Origin: an uncultured Erysipelotrichaceae bacterium
GTDB lineage: Bacteria > Bacillota_I > Bacilli_A > Erysipelotrichales > Erysipelotrichaceae
Reading direction: 5' to 3'
Length of the DNA: 49,265 nt
Assembly (NCBI GenBank): GCA_949296305.1
Contig: CASFOT010000090.1
Location: 1-49,265 of the forward strand
The notes beneath the pieces are model-generated. The model did not search any database. It worked only from the letters and a program-made list of their open reading frames with translations, and was not told the origin of the DNA. The translations under genes were made by a program, and so were the position numbers. Of the stretch, positions 7,503 through 18,611 are shown one piece after another; the stretch's first letter is position 1, and the number at the start of each line of letters is the position of its first letter.

Positions 7503-8619
7503 ATTCTTCTATAATCTCCTTTAATGCTTGTAAAAAGAAAACAATTTCCTCCTTAGTTGTTAAATGTGAAAAAGACAAACGAACAGCATGCGTTGCCCGC
7601 AACTCATCTTTTCCCATAGCCAAAAGCACATGCGATATTGCTTTCCCTTTCGAGTTACAAGTACTTTGTGCACTAACGCAGATCCCTTTGGCATCTAAAG
7701 CATTCAACATAATTTCACTGCCTATGCTTAAACAGGAAAAATTCAAAATAAATGGCAAGGCCTCAGGCGGAGAATTGATTTCGATATCTTTGATCTTAGA
7801 CAATTCTTTTCGAACATACTGATTTAATTGAGTAACATGATGAATGTGTGCTTCTTGTTCCTGCAATGCCAGCCGAATTGTTTTTGCCAAAACAATTTCC
7901 ACCGGTGCATTGCTCGTGCCGCCACGCAATCCCCATTCCTGCTGACCTGCTGAGATCAACGGCAATAAGCGCAAATGCTTTTTATGAAAGAGCAAAGCAC
8001 TACCTTTCAGGCCAAAGATCTTATGTGCCGAAAAAGTTGCCATATCGACAGAAGATAACGGGAGTTCCATCTTCCCAAGCGCTTGCACCATATCACAATG
8101 CACCACTGCACGCGAGTGTTCATGTACATAATCAGCGATTGCGGTTATTGGATTGATGCAGCCGGTTTCATTATTTACCAGCATGCAGGAAACCAAGATT
8201 GTATCTTTCCGCAATGCTTTTGCGACATCTTCCACATGTACACGGCCATCTGCGCGAAGCGGAAGATATGTAATTTCAAAACCAAACACCTCTTCTAATT
8301 GTTTGGCACTGCTCATGATGCTGGAATGTTCCACCGCACTGACAATGATATGACGGCCCCTGTTTTGATTGGCAAAAGCGAATCCCTTTAAAGCATAATT
8401 ATTTGATTCACTCGCACAAGAGGTAAACAAAAGTTCTTCTGCCTGTACATGGAAAAGCTGTGCGATATTCGCACGGCTTTGTTCCAAAAGCATATTTACT
8501 TTTCTTCCTTCTTGATGCAATGAATCAGCATTGGCAAAATAAGTATGCAATACTTTCTCATAAGCCTCCAACACTTCTTTACGAATGGGTGTTGTGGAAG
8601 CATAATCTAAATAAACCAT
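7489..8619 (-). CDS. nifZ: Cysteine desulfurase (NifZ/IscS type), ThiI partner
   Basis: PLP enzyme that takes sulfur from cysteine as a persulfide. It has 376 residues, with the PLP lysine at K200 in SAHK and a catalytic cysteine at C321 in STCNSKG. EHSS and NNETG are typical of the family. Its place between ezrA (2-bp gap) and thiI (14-bp overlap) matches Bacillus nifZ, which feeds ThiI rather than general Fe-S assembly. The role is therefore assigned from context. Confidence 0.92.
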   Translation of the reverse strand: MVYLDYASTTPIRKEVLEAYEKVLHTYFANADSLHQEGRKVNMLLEQSRANIAQLFHVQAEELLFTSCASESNNYALKGFAFANQNRGRHIIVSAVEHSSIMSSAKQLEEVFGFEITYLPLRADGRVHVEDVAKALRKDTILVSCMLVNNETGCINPITAIADYVHEHSRAVVHCDMVQALGKMELPLSSVDMATFSAHKIFGLKGSALLFHKKHLRLLPLISAGQQEWGLRGGTSNAPVEIVLAKTIRLALQEQEAHIHHVTQLNQYVRKELSKIKDIEINSPPEALPFILNFSCLSIGSEIMLNALDAKGICVSAQSTCNSKGKAISHVLLAMGKDELRATHAVRLSFSHLTTKEEIVFFLQALKEIIEEYATR

Positions 8620-8621
8620 GA

Positions 8622-10376
8622 TTATCCCACCTGATTCATAATGCTTGGATCATTTGTCTTGATCAATTTTTCATAAATACCCGGATGCATTTTTTCGATA
8701 CATTGAATAGCAATTTTCAATGCCTTCGTATATTCACCGTTTTGGAAAGACAGCTCTGCACGTGTAAGTTCAGAATCAATCTCTGGATAGCTTGAGCGGT
8801 AACGATTACCAAATACGATGGCATTTTCCACCATGATTGCTATTCCGACAAGCTTATTCGCATTATTGTATAATTTATACACAAAATCAATTGCTTCTTG
8901 CAAATCAGCATTCAGTTCCTGCACATCTAACGGTGAATGTTCTAATACACTCTTTACACGGCGGATCAATTTTTCACCTTCCGCTAGATCTGACTGATAT
9001 TGAGATGAAATGCTCGGCAAACGATGACAAGCCGTTTTCAATCGCACTTCATTGAGGATCAACTGTAACTTCACCAACTGTTTTTTCGCGCGTTCCTCAT
9101 CACTGCAAGCATTAGACAACAGCTCTTTCATCTTATGGACATCCTTATCAAAGAGCTCACAAGCTTTATTCAGCTCCCGATAATCCATCAGCTGTGTAGA
9201 AGCAGCAAGTACATTTTCGATAGCAGCTTTCTCAACCTTTCGCTTCAACACATTCATCTGTTCAAGCTGATCTTCTGCTTTCTTTAATCTTGCGCCCCAA
9301 TCTTCAAAGCCAAAACGTTCATTTACTCGTTGGTATAATTGCACGATCATCTCAAATTCTTCATTGATCTGACGAATATTCTGAAACAGCAGTTCCATTC
9401 CATCATGGATCTCTGTATACGCTTCATCTTCCCGTACGATCAGATCCTGTAAATTCAACAAACGCTCACCTAATGCGTTGAGATTTTCCTTTACATCCAA
9501 AATGATGCCTCCACGCAGTTTAGCGATATTCTCTTTTAACTGGTCAGAGATGATATCCAGATTCTTCTGCACTTCTAAATGTTCAAGAAATACCCCTTTG
9601 TTTTTTGTCTGGGCATAACGCAAGCCGATCTCATCAATCGCTTTAGGTAAAATACCGCGTGCTTGTTCATACAGATTGGGCAGTGCATGCAGCTGATCAC
9701 CAAGCGCTTGTACATCTTTTGCAATCTCCTGTTGCTGTTCATGAGCCTTATCAAATTCAGAAGCAAACATCCATTCTTCAAATAATGAAAATTTCTTTTC
9801 GATCGCATCGATTCGCTGCTCAATATATTCTGCGCTTTGATGATATGCATTTCGGTTTTCACTAAATACTTTTTTGATTGAACGGAAACGTTCCTTCAAT
9901 ACATTGATCTGAGAACGCTGCTCACTTTCTTGTTCTAAGATTTCATCCAACGCTTGATTGACCACTTCAGCTTTTTGGCGACTAATTTCCAAGTTCTTTT
10001 GCAGTTGATTCATCTTTTTGGTTGCAGCTTTATTTTTCCGCACATACAAAAGATCATCTGCTTCTGCCAATAAGACACCGCATTCTTTCAAAGATTCTTG
10101 AACTGCATCAAAATCTGGCTGGCATTCATTTACACGTGCCAACATAGCTTCATTCACTCTGGAAAGTGCGACTGCTTTATTAAACTTAAATGCTAATGGG
10201 ATCCCTTTGACTTCATTATACTGTGTTTCCAGATCCACCAAGTTTCCTTTTAAATTACGTTTGCGCATTCCTTTCAAAATAATGGTCAAAAGAATCACAA
10301 CAAATAATGCAATTACGATATACAACACTAGCTGAGGTGTCATAACATTAAATAACTTATTGATCAAAGTGTCCAT
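8622..10376 (-). CDS. ezrA: Septation ring formation regulator EzrA
   Basis: Membrane-anchored negative regulator of FtsZ ring formation, with roles linking division to wall synthesis. It has 584 residues, one N-terminal membrane helix (about 16-35) and a long cytoplasmic region of spectrin-like coiled coils. It heads the ezrA-nifZ-thiI unit and diverges from rpsD, the same layout as in Bacillus. The ATG follows GGAGGAGTGGC. Confidence 0.93.
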   Translation of the reverse strand: MDTLINKLFNVMTPQLVLYIVIALFVVILLTIILKGMRKRNLKGNLVDLETQYNEVKGIPLAFKFNKAVALSRVNEAMLARVNECQPDFDAVQESLKECGVLLAEADDLLYVRKNKAATKKMNQLQKNLEISRQKAEVVNQALDEILEQESEQRSQINVLKERFRSIKKVFSENRNAYHQSAEYIEQRIDAIEKKFSLFEEWMFASEFDKAHEQQQEIAKDVQALGDQLHALPNLYEQARGILPKAIDEIGLRYAQTKNKGVFLEHLEVQKNLDIISDQLKENIAKLRGGIILDVKENLNALGERLLNLQDLIVREDEAYTEIHDGMELLFQNIRQINEEFEMIVQLYQRVNERFGFEDWGARLKKAEDQLEQMNVLKRKVEKAAIENVLAASTQLMDYRELNKACELFDKDVHKMKELLSNACSDEERAKKQLVKLQLILNEVRLKTACHRLPSISSQYQSDLAEGEKLIRRVKSVLEHSPLDVQELNADLQEAIDFVYKLYNNANKLVGIAIMVENAIVFGNRYRSSYPEIDSELTRAELSFQNGEYTKALKIAIQCIEKMHPGIYEKLIKTNDPSIMNQVG

Positions 10377-10521
10377 GCCACTCCTCCTGACTGCAAAATA
10401 ACTATTTATATTCTATCACACTTCTGTACAATAAAAAACGATATCTTTCAGTTTACCACTTTTTTTCAAAACGAATTTTATCAAAAATTTTCACTTTTTT
10501 TGTACAAAAATAAGAAATAAT

Positions 10522-10551
10522 TTGACATAAGCCCTCGTATTTTGTTATTAT
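10522..10551 (+). promoter_or_regulatory. Promoter of rpsD
   Basis: -35 TTGACA (10522-10527) and -10 TATTAT (10546-10551) have an 18-bp spacer, giving a leader of about 170 bases. Confidence 0.7.
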
Positions 10552-10557
10552 ATTTAG

Positions 10558-10725
10558 GCGTAAAATAGATAGCAGCATACAAAGTCATGCAGAAGGCGTT
10601 GATGACATGGCAAACATGGAGTACTGCGTAGCCCTGCTGTTAGCGGTGAAGGTATTGTAAGCATCAACACCCTGAATGAAGATTTGTACTGTTATTGTTT
10701 TATGGCCAATAAAACAATAAGGAGG
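10558..10725 (+). promoter_or_regulatory. Structured rpsD leader, probable S4 autoregulatory RNA
   Basis: Nested pairings are visible. TACAAA (10578-10583) can pair with TTTGTA (10683-10688). GGCGTTGATG (10595-10604) can pair with CATCAACACC (10662-10671) with one mismatch. A perfect 11-bp hairpin (10693-10703 with 10709-10719) ends directly at the AGGAGG site. Firmicutes rpsD is known to be repressed by S4 binding its leader, so an autoregulatory role is likely. I cannot confirm the family match without a covariance search. Confidence 0.6.
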
Positions 10726-10730
10726 AAATT

Positions 10731-11333
10731 ATGGCAAGAATTAAAGGACCAGTTTGGAAAAAGTCTCGCCGCTTAGGTTTCTCAGTATTAGAAACAGGTG
10801 AAGAGCTCCAAAAACGTCAGTACGCACCAGGTCAGCATGGACCAACAAAACGAGTTAAATTAACAAACTACGGATTACAGTTACGTGAAAAACAAAGAAT
10901 CCGCTATATGTATGGTGTTAACGAGCGTCAGTTCGTAAACCTGTTCAAAAAAGCCGCTAAATCAAAAGGTGTTACTGGTGAGACATTCTTGTTCTTACTG
11001 GAATCACGTTTGGATAACTTGGTTTATCGTATGGGATTTGCCCGCACACGTCGTGCTGCACGTCAGTTGGTAAACCACGGACATATCTTGGTAAACGGTA
11101 AAAAAGTAGATATCCCTAGCTACACTGTAAAACCAGGTACTGTAATTGAAGTAAAAGAAAAATCAAAGAACATGACTGCGATCAACGAAGCTTTAGAGGC
11201 AAACCTTAACACTGTTGCTTTCGTCGATGTAGATAAAGATGCAAAGAAAGGTACTTATTTGCGTCTGCCTGAGCGCAGTGAACTGAACAGCGAAATCAAT
11301 GAACTGTTAGTTGTCGAATTCTACAACAGATAA
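10731..11333 (+). CDS. rpsD: 30S ribosomal protein S4
   Basis: Primary 16S rRNA-binding protein, 200 residues, the usual Firmicutes length. An N-terminal region is followed by an S4 RNA-binding domain ([19 protein letters not shown] onward). The C-terminus LLVVEFYNR is diagnostic. It is monocistronic, with its own promoter, leader and terminator, and diverges from ezrA. Confidence 0.98.
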   Translation: MARIKGPVWKKSRRLGFSVLETGEELQKRQYAPGQHGPTKRVKLTNYGLQLREKQRIRYMYGVNERQFVNLFKKAAKSKGVTGETFLFLLESRLDNLVYRMGFARTRRAARQLVNHGHILVNGKKVDIPSYTVKPGTVIEVKEKSKNMTAINEALEANLNTVAFVDVDKDAKKGTYLRLPERSELNSEINELLVVEFYNR

Positions 11334-11338
11334 TTATT

Positions 11339-11371
11339 AAAAAGTGTCAACAAGCCATTGGCACTTTTTTT
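11339..11371 (+). terminator. Terminator of rpsD
   Basis: A 12-bp stem (11339-11350 with 11358-11369, one G-T pair, loop of seven) is followed by a T tract. Confidence 0.9.
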
Positions 11372-11564
11372 ATGGATGGGCAGTTCAATATGCTATATGA
11401 AATGAAAAGGTTTCATTTTCCAAAACAATCTTTATTGCAAATTTCTATACAAGCAGAGCGCGAAGAAAAAAGTTCAATACCCAATCTCAGATACCGAACT
11501 TTTACATATATAGGCCCTTGTAACTTCTGTCCGCAGCAAAAGTCTATTTTTATTTCAATCTCTT
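11372..11564. other. Intergenic stretch without a visible gene
   Basis: The stretch lies between the convergent rpsD terminator and the lipoprotein gene. An open frame on the plus strand here has no ribosome binding site and starts in the terminator tail. I see no RNA or repeat. Confidence 0.5.
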
Positions 11565-12029
11565 TTATTTGCAAGTATACCCTTCTTCTTCTAAAGCTTT
11601 GATTGACAGATCTAAACTGATATTTGACGTATCCGTATCAATCACACCTAGATCAGCAAGTATAGAAGAATCAGCTTTAGAAAAATCGACAGTCAGCACA
11701 ATGACCCCTTTCGTGCCCTCCAGTTCATATTCAACGGCAATCCCATCCATATCTTCTCCAAGCTGAGGCACTTCCTCTTCAAACATTACTTTAAGATCAT
11801 CTTCAGTAATATCTGCCATATCTTCCTCTGTTGCACCGAATTGGCCAAAATCCATCTCGATTCGTTCTTCCAATTGAGTAACTTTACCATCTACCGACGT
11901 AATCAGTTGCTCATCATAAATTCCATCTTGATCATAAGAACAGGTCGTTGTTCTTGATTCAGATGAAGAACAGCCCCCTAACATAAGAAAGACTGCCATG
12001 ATACCACAGCCAAATATTCCTTTTCTCAT
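11565..12029 (-). CDS. Lipoprotein, possibly YehR/DUF1307-like
   Basis: 154 residues with a lipoprotein signal: hydrophobic stretch, then MLGGC with the lipidated cysteine at C20 and a serine-rich linker. The mature part is acidic. The segment VDFSKADSSILADLG recalls YehR-type DUF1307 lipoproteins, whose function is unknown; that match is tentative. The ATG has a TAGGAGGAG site, and a -10 TATAAT lies at 12070-12075. It is monocistronic and converges on rpsD. Confidence 0.75.
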   Translation of the reverse strand: MRKGIFGCGIMAVFLMLGGCSSSESRTTTCSYDQDGIYDEQLITSVDGKVTQLEERIEMDFGQFGATEEDMADITEDDLKVMFEEEVPQLGEDMDGIAVEYELEGTKGVIVLTVDFSKADSSILADLGVIDTDTSNISLDLSIKALEEEGYTCK

Positions 12030-12151
12030 ACTTTTTCTCCTCCTAAATATCTACAGTTTACTTTCTTTCATTATACTATATGCAGGAATCGCAGACTACC
12101 TATTTCAAATAAAACGATAAAAAGGAAGTTGAATCCTCTTCAAATGAATAG

Positions 12152-12181
12152 AAAAAAAACAGATGCGTACTGCACCTGTTT
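12152..12181 (-). terminator. Terminator after ymdB
   Basis: A 10-bp stem (12157-12166 with 12172-12181, loop of five) is followed by eight T residues. It overlaps the ymdB stop codon. Confidence 0.9.
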
Positions 12182-12974
12182 ATAAGATAACACATTCTTC
12201 TCCCTGAGGGCGAATCTGAATTCGTTTGATCGATATTGCTTGGCGGGTTTGCTCATCGATTTCAACAATTGCTCCGCAGAACATTCCGGGTCCTTCTGCG
12301 ATCGTATACCGGGTTTTCTCATCCGTCGTAAATCGTGTGACTATTTCTTTGACATCCCTGCCTAAAACACTCGTATAAGCCCCGCACATTCCCAGATCAG
12401 AAATCGCTGCTGTACCATTTACGATCCGTTCATCCGCTGTCTGCACATGGGTATGCGTTCCGACAACCACTTGCACCCGGCCACTGAAAGCATATGTGAA
12501 TGCAATTTTTTCACTGGTTGCTTCCGCATGCAGATCAACAAGATACAAATCAGCACTCGTCTCATTTAAGATACGCTCCATGCTTTGAAAAGGTGATTCG
12601 ATAACATCATGCATGAATACTTCTCCACAAAGATTTACAACAGCAACATTCAGACCCTTTACACGAAAGATCCGAACACCTTTTCCAACATCATTCGGAT
12701 TCAAATTCAACGGCCGTACCATTCGATGTGCTTCATCAATAAAATTAAATAGATCGTTTTTTGCGAACGTATGGTTTCCCATGGTCATCGAATCAATGCC
12801 ATAGCTGATCAGCTGATTATAAATCCGACGGGTAATCCCTTTTCCGTGTGCTGCATTCTCACCATTCGCAACAACAAAATCCAATGCATATTTAGATTTT
12901 AAAAGAGGGAGATGGTGCTGAACCATTTCCCTGCCTACACTGCCTACGATATCACCGATAAAAAGTATCTTCAT
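12180..12974 (-). CDS. ymdB: Metallophosphoesterase YmdB
   Basis: Calcineurin-like phosphodiesterase. In Bacillus it hydrolyses cyclic nucleotides and affects biofilm and motility decisions. It has 264 residues. Metal-binding motifs are visible: GDIVGSVGR near the N-terminus, NGENAAHGKG, MGNHTF and the C-terminal GTHTHVQTAD. An upstream GTG would add six residues. I prefer the ATG at 12974, one base after the rny stop, because MKILFIGD is the family start. The rny-ymdB pair is conserved in Bacillota. Confidence 0.93.
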   Translation of the reverse strand: MKILFIGDIVGSVGREMVQHHLPLLKSKYALDFVVANGENAAHGKGITRRIYNQLISYGIDSMTMGNHTFAKNDLFNFIDEAHRMVRPLNLNPNDVGKGVRIFRVKGLNVAVVNLCGEVFMHDVIESPFQSMERILNETSADLYLVDLHAEATSEKIAFTYAFSGRVQVVVGTHTHVQTADERIVNGTAAISDLGMCGAYTSVLGRDVKEIVTRFTTDEKTRYTIAEGPGMFCGAIVEIDEQTRQAISIKRIQIRPQGEECVIL

Positions 12975-12975
12975 G

Positions 12976-14526
12976 TTATTTAGCCAGCTCACTAGCTCTT
13001 ACTTCACGAATGACGGTAACTTTGATCTGTCCCGGATAGGTCAGTTCCGCCTCGATCTTATCGCGGATATCACGTGCTAAACGATGACATGCCAAATCGT
13101 CCAATTTATCCGGAACGACCATGACACGAACTTCACGACCTGCCTGAATCGCATAGGAAGATTCGACACCATCAAAGCTCTTAGAAATCTTTTCAAGTTC
13201 CTCTAATCGATTGATATAATTCTGTAAAGCCTCGTAACGAGCTCCCGGACGAGCTGCACTGATCGTATCAGCAGCAATGACCAGATTACTGATCAGGTAC
13301 TTCGTCTCTACTTCACCGTGATGAGATTGGATCGCGTTCAATACTACTTCACGTTCACCATGTTTTTTACAGAATTTGTAACCCAACTCTATATGACTTC
13401 CTTCTACTTCATAATCTAAAGCTTTACCGATGTCATGAAGCAATCCCGCACGTTTTGCCAACTGCTGATTTAACCCCAATTCTGCTGCCATCATGCCAGT
13501 CAGGTTAGCAACTTCAATACTGTGCTGCAATGCATTTTGTCCATACGAATAACGATATTTTAAACGGCCGATCAATTTGATGATTTCTCGATCGATCTTA
13601 CCGATTCCCAATTTAAATACCGTTTCTTCACCAACTTTCATGATATTATTATCAATTTCGCGGCGAACTTTATTAACAACTTCTTCAATGCGGCCAGGTT
13701 GGATTCGTCCGTCTTTGATCAGATATTCCAATGACAGACGTGCAATCTCACGACGGATCGGATTAAAACATGATACCGTAATTGTCTCAGGTGTATCATC
13801 AATGATCAGATCCACGCCTGTTGCTTGTTCGATTGCTTTGATATTACGGCCTTCACGCCCAATGATGCGTCCTTTCATTTCTTCACTAGGTAAAGATACG
13901 ACCGATACGGTCCGTTCAGCAGACTCGTCTTGTGACAAGCGCTGTACAGCCAATGCAATGATATTACGAGCAATATCATCTGCTTTTGCTTTTGCGTCCT
14001 CTTCTTTGTCCTTGATATAAGCGATGGTTTCCTGTTCCATGCGTTTTTCTACAACGGAAAACAGTTCCGCTTTCGCTTCTGTCGAACTCATTGCGGCAAC
14101 TCGTTCCAATTCGGTAATCTGAATATCGATTTTTGCCTGCAATTCTTTCTCTTTTTCATCCAGAGATGCTAATTTGTCAGACAGCTGTGTACTTTTTTGA
14201 TCAATTTGCTTTTCTTTTGCAGTTAAAGCTTCATCTCGGAAATTCAAGTTATCCTCTCTGCGCAACAGTTTGTTTTCCATTTTGGTCACTTCCTGTTTAC
14301 GTTCCTTGATTTCTTTCTCTGCTTCAATCTTAAGTTCATGTACCTGTGTACGGCCATCCAGTATTGCCTGTTTGATCGTAGCATCCGCTTTGATCGATGC
14401 TTGATCCAACAACTGAGCAGCCTTCTGCTGATCCTTATTTAAGCCTGCTTTGGAATAGATAATCATAATAATGATTCCAATAACAAGACCTACCAACCCT
14501 CCAGACAAAATAGAAACTACATCCAT
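12976..14526 (-). CDS. rny: Ribonuclease Y
   Basis: Membrane-anchored endoribonuclease that starts mRNA decay in Firmicutes. It has 516 residues: an N-terminal membrane helix (about 6-26), a long coiled coil, a KH domain (GRIIGREGRN at 219-228) and an HD domain with HDIGK at 364-368. A longer frame exists upstream, but the ATG at 14526 has an AAGGAGG site. Two other RNA-decay related proteins in this window are an RNase J-like protein and PfkA, a reported RNase Y partner in Bacillus. Confidence 0.97.
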   Translation of the reverse strand: MDVVSILSGGLVGLVIGIIIMIIYSKAGLNKDQQKAAQLLDQASIKADATIKQAILDGRTQVHELKIEAEKEIKERKQEVTKMENKLLRREDNLNFRDEALTAKEKQIDQKSTQLSDKLASLDEKEKELQAKIDIQITELERVAAMSSTEAKAELFSVVEKRMEQETIAYIKDKEEDAKAKADDIARNIIALAVQRLSQDESAERTVSVVSLPSEEMKGRIIGREGRNIKAIEQATGVDLIIDDTPETITVSCFNPIRREIARLSLEYLIKDGRIQPGRIEEVVNKVRREIDNNIMKVGEETVFKLGIGKIDREIIKLIGRLKYRYSYGQNALQHSIEVANLTGMMAAELGLNQQLAKRAGLLHDIGKALDYEVEGSHIELGYKFCKKHGEREVVLNAIQSHHGEVETKYLISNLVIAADTISAARPGARYEALQNYINRLEELEKISKSFDGVESSYAIQAGREVRVMVVPDKLDDLACHRLARDIRDKIEAELTYPGQIKVTVIREVRASELAK

Positions 14527-14684
14527 TTCAGTTCCTCCTTCGTCTATGATTTTTGGTTGTAAGCGCAATGCTTAACCTACATTATAATAGCATAATATTC
14601 ACATACTTAACAAGTATGATTGCCCATTTTATCACATAATGTATGATTATTACGGAAAATGAAAACGTTTCTGTTTATTTCAAC

Positions 14685-16724
14685 CTATGAACATAAATAC
14701 CAAACAAGTTGGACTCCTTGATAGATCAAACAAGACATCACATAAGGAAAAACCGTCATCAACAGGATGGAATACAATAATATCTTTTTACCATAAAGCG
14801 TTCGGATTGCCGATAAAGTCATCACACAAGGAATGCTCAACAAGACAAACACTAGAAAGCTGTATGCCTTTAATGCCGCTTCTTTCCCGGTCCATAAAAG
14901 AAGAGCTGGTTGGCTTTGTTGTGTATTCCGTTGGAGAAAAAATGATTCTTTTGCACTTTTGATGCCTTGATCGATCAAATCTGAAAGATTGCTAAGGTCA
15001 AATGGCCGTACCTCATTTTCGATTGGTGGATACAGGTATGCTAAAATGCTTTCTTTGGCAACGATCCCGCCTGGTAAAGCAGCAACACACTCCCATCGAT
15101 CACCAAATCCTAAAGGTTCGAAGAGAAAAGAAGCCTGCTGCGCAGCATGCGCCAAATAACTTTCATCTTTATCTCCTGTTGGAAAATAACTGAATGTCCA
15201 AAGTGCGATCATCACCAAAAGCACGACGCTGAATGCTTTTTTTAAATAATTCCAGCATTCTTTTGCGGCGCTCTTCCCCAATACCCGTAATGAAGGAATT
15301 CGATAGGGCGGTAATTCAAACAACTGAATGGCATCTTCTTGGAAATCCGTTGTTTTACTTAGGATTGCTGCACAAAAGAAAGCAACCAATAAGCCAATAC
15401 CATATAATGATGCAACTACAGCTGCCTCTTTTCCTTTAAAAAAACTTGTACAAAATAACAGATAGATCGGTAAGCGTGCCCCACACGAAATAAAAGGAAC
15501 CAGCAAAGCTGTCAACATCCGCTGCTTTTGTGTTTCCAATGAACGAGATGCAATTACACCAGGTACATTGCAGCCTGCTCCTAAAACAAGAGCTAAAAAC
15601 GCTTTGCCACTTAAATGAAAATAGGACATGATCCGGTCACATAAAAATGCAATTCGTGCATAATAACCGCTTTCTTCTAAAAATGCGATCCAAAAATACA
15701 AGGAACCCATCAAAGGAACAAAGCTGATCACCCCGCTCATCCCAGATATAACACCATCACACAAAAAATCAGCGAGCATGGTCGGAAAAGGTTGTAACCA
15801 GTAACGTACATAAGGTATTAGATACTCCTGTGTGATCATTTGAATATAATTGCTCCATGGTGTGCTGCCATAAAAGATCATTTGCAAAAACCAATAAAAA
15901 AATAAAATACAAAATGGATATGCTAACAACGGATGCAATAAAAGCCGATCAATGATAGTATATCCTTTTACCGCAACCTTCTGTTTATAAGCAGCGACCA
16001 TTATCTGATCGATCACTTCATCATAACGAGTCCAAACTTCTTCCATTTTTAAATGATCTTGCCATTGCTGTGCATCGGTTGGTAGACCTTCTATTTTTTC
16101 TTTTCGGAAATATGCATAAATTTGTTGATAGCAGAGACGCTCATCTTTAATTTTTAATGAAAGCTGACGTTTAATCCGATGAAGCTGGTCTTCCATACTG
16201 GAACCAAAGATCGGTGGATAGACAACCGGTTTTTGCAAATTTGCTTGGATGAGCTTCCATAAATGATCACGATGATCATGTCGATGAGCACTTAGAAAAC
16301 ACGCATCAGCTCCTAAGACCGCACGCAGACAGGAACAATCGATTTCGATTCCCTTGCGCTTAGCAAGATCTGCATATCCACATACGATGACCATAGGCAG
16401 CTGCAGTTCTCTCAACTGCATCGTTAACCGCAAACTTCTTTTCAGGCTCATGCTGTCACATACATTCACGATCAAATCGATTGGATGCTCTTGCAGAAAA
16501 CGTGCTGTGATCCTACCTTCATCTCGGTATTCTTGTAATGAATATGTTCCTGGAAGATCAACTAAATGGTAACAACATCCCCCCTCGATAAGCATAGCTT
16601 CTTTTTTTTCTACAGTCACGCCTGGCCAATTGCCAACTTTAAAATTTGTTTTTGCCAATTGATTGATCCAAGCGCTTTTCCCTACATTAGGGTTGCCAAC
16701 AAAAGCGATCGTGTATGGTTTCAT
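14685..16724 (-). CDS. feoB: Ferrous iron transporter FeoB
   Basis: Membrane Fe2+ transporter with an N-terminal G domain, 679 residues. Motif G1 GNPNVGKS is at 10-17 and G3 DLPG at 56-59. The two Gate regions include GCNVPGV and ISCGARLP. The G4 position reads GYAD (116-119) where the family has N-x-x-D, so the base-specificity asparagine is replaced by glycine. Its ATG overlaps the feoA stop (ATGA). No feoC follows. It is expected to respond to iron, but I cannot point to a clear operator. Confidence 0.95.
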   Translation of the reverse strand: MKPYTIAFVGNPNVGKSAWINQLAKTNFKVGNWPGVTVEKKEAMLIEGGCCYHLVDLPGTYSLQEYRDEGRITARFLQEHPIDLIVNVCDSMSLKRSLRLTMQLRELQLPMVIVCGYADLAKRKGIEIDCSCLRAVLGADACFLSAHRHDHRDHLWKLIQANLQKPVVYPPIFGSSMEDQLHRIKRQLSLKIKDERLCYQQIYAYFRKEKIEGLPTDAQQWQDHLKMEEVWTRYDEVIDQIMVAAYKQKVAVKGYTIIDRLLLHPLLAYPFCILFFYWFLQMIFYGSTPWSNYIQMITQEYLIPYVRYWLQPFPTMLADFLCDGVISGMSGVISFVPLMGSLYFWIAFLEESGYYARIAFLCDRIMSYFHLSGKAFLALVLGAGCNVPGVIASRSLETQKQRMLTALLVPFISCGARLPIYLLFCTSFFKGKEAAVVASLYGIGLLVAFFCAAILSKTTDFQEDAIQLFELPPYRIPSLRVLGKSAAKECWNYLKKAFSVVLLVMIALWTFSYFPTGDKDESYLAHAAQQASFLFEPLGFGDRWECVAALPGGIVAKESILAYLYPPIENEVRPFDLSNLSDLIDQGIKSAKESFFLQRNTQQSQPALLLWTGKEAALKAYSFLVFVLLSIPCVMTLSAIRTLYGKKILLYSILLMTVFPYVMSCLIYQGVQLVWYLCS

Positions 16725-16945
16725 ATTTGTTCAACCTCAATTGCATAAGCATCTTTCTTGCGAATGGCCAATAATCGTCCTTCAACCTCAAACAGCAATG
16801 GATCAAAAAACAATGTGGTCGTATGATACGTCAACATTGCATTTTTATAAATGCCTAAAGCTGTCAATCGTTCTTGATGCTTAATTGGATGATGCAAAGC
16901 AACCACACGAGCGCTTTCCCCTTTTTTCAATTGTGCTGCATTCAT
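16721..16945 (-). CDS. feoA: FeoA, SH3-like partner of FeoB
   Basis: Small cytoplasmic protein that binds FeoB and is needed for iron uptake. It has 74 residues with LTALGIYKNAMLTYH and a C-terminal segment ending in AYAIEVEQI, as expected for the family. The frame runs 13 codons further upstream, but only the ATG at 16945 has a GGGTG ribosome binding site and gives the normal length. It is coupled to feoB by a four-base overlap. Confidence 0.9.
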   Translation of the reverse strand: MNAAQLKKGESARVVALHHPIKHQERLTALGIYKNAMLTYHTTTLFFDPLLFEVEGRLLAIRKKDAYAIEVEQI

Positions 16946-17128
16946 TTGTTCACCCAATAGGATTGTAACGAAACAATCATTCAAGAATTGTCAGTTTATT
17001 TTGTGCAATAATCGTTCTATTACATCTTTCAACGCATATCTATGCTTCTAAAAAGCGGATAATGTCATTTCCTTTCCAACAATCAAATGAAAATATATTT
17101 CATTTTCTGAAAAAAATTTGCATTACTA

Positions 17129-17157
17129 TTTCAATTTTCTTTCTTATGCGCTATAAT
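17129..17157 (+). promoter_or_regulatory. Promoter of gdhA
   Basis: A perfect -10 TATAAT (17152-17157) lies 17 bp from a weak -35 TTTCAA (17129-17134). Confidence 0.5.
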
Positions 17158-17159
17158 AA

Positions 17160-18518
<1,359 letters not shown>

Positions 18519-18525
18519 TACAAGT

Positions 18526-18551
18526 AAGCGGTCAGTCTGACCGCTTTTTTT
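18526..18551 (+). terminator. Terminator of gdhA
   Basis: A perfect 9-bp stem (AAGCGGTCA with TGACCGCTT, loop of three) is followed by a run of T residues. Confidence 0.93.
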
Positions 18552-18582
18552 GTTTGCACCGTTTAAATACATAACTGCATCG

Positions 18583-18611
18583 AAAAAAAGAACGTCTCCA
18601 ATAGACGTTCT
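18583..18611 (-). terminator. Terminator of gmk
   Basis: A perfect 9-bp stem (AGAACGTCT with AGACGTTCT, loop of five) is followed by T residues on the minus strand. It overlaps the gmk stop codon and lies back to back with the gdhA terminator. Confidence 0.9.

Noticed and set aside
11372..11602. Plus-strand open frame after rpsD
   Set aside because: Starts in the terminator tail, has no ribosome binding site, and overlaps the end of the lipoprotein gene.
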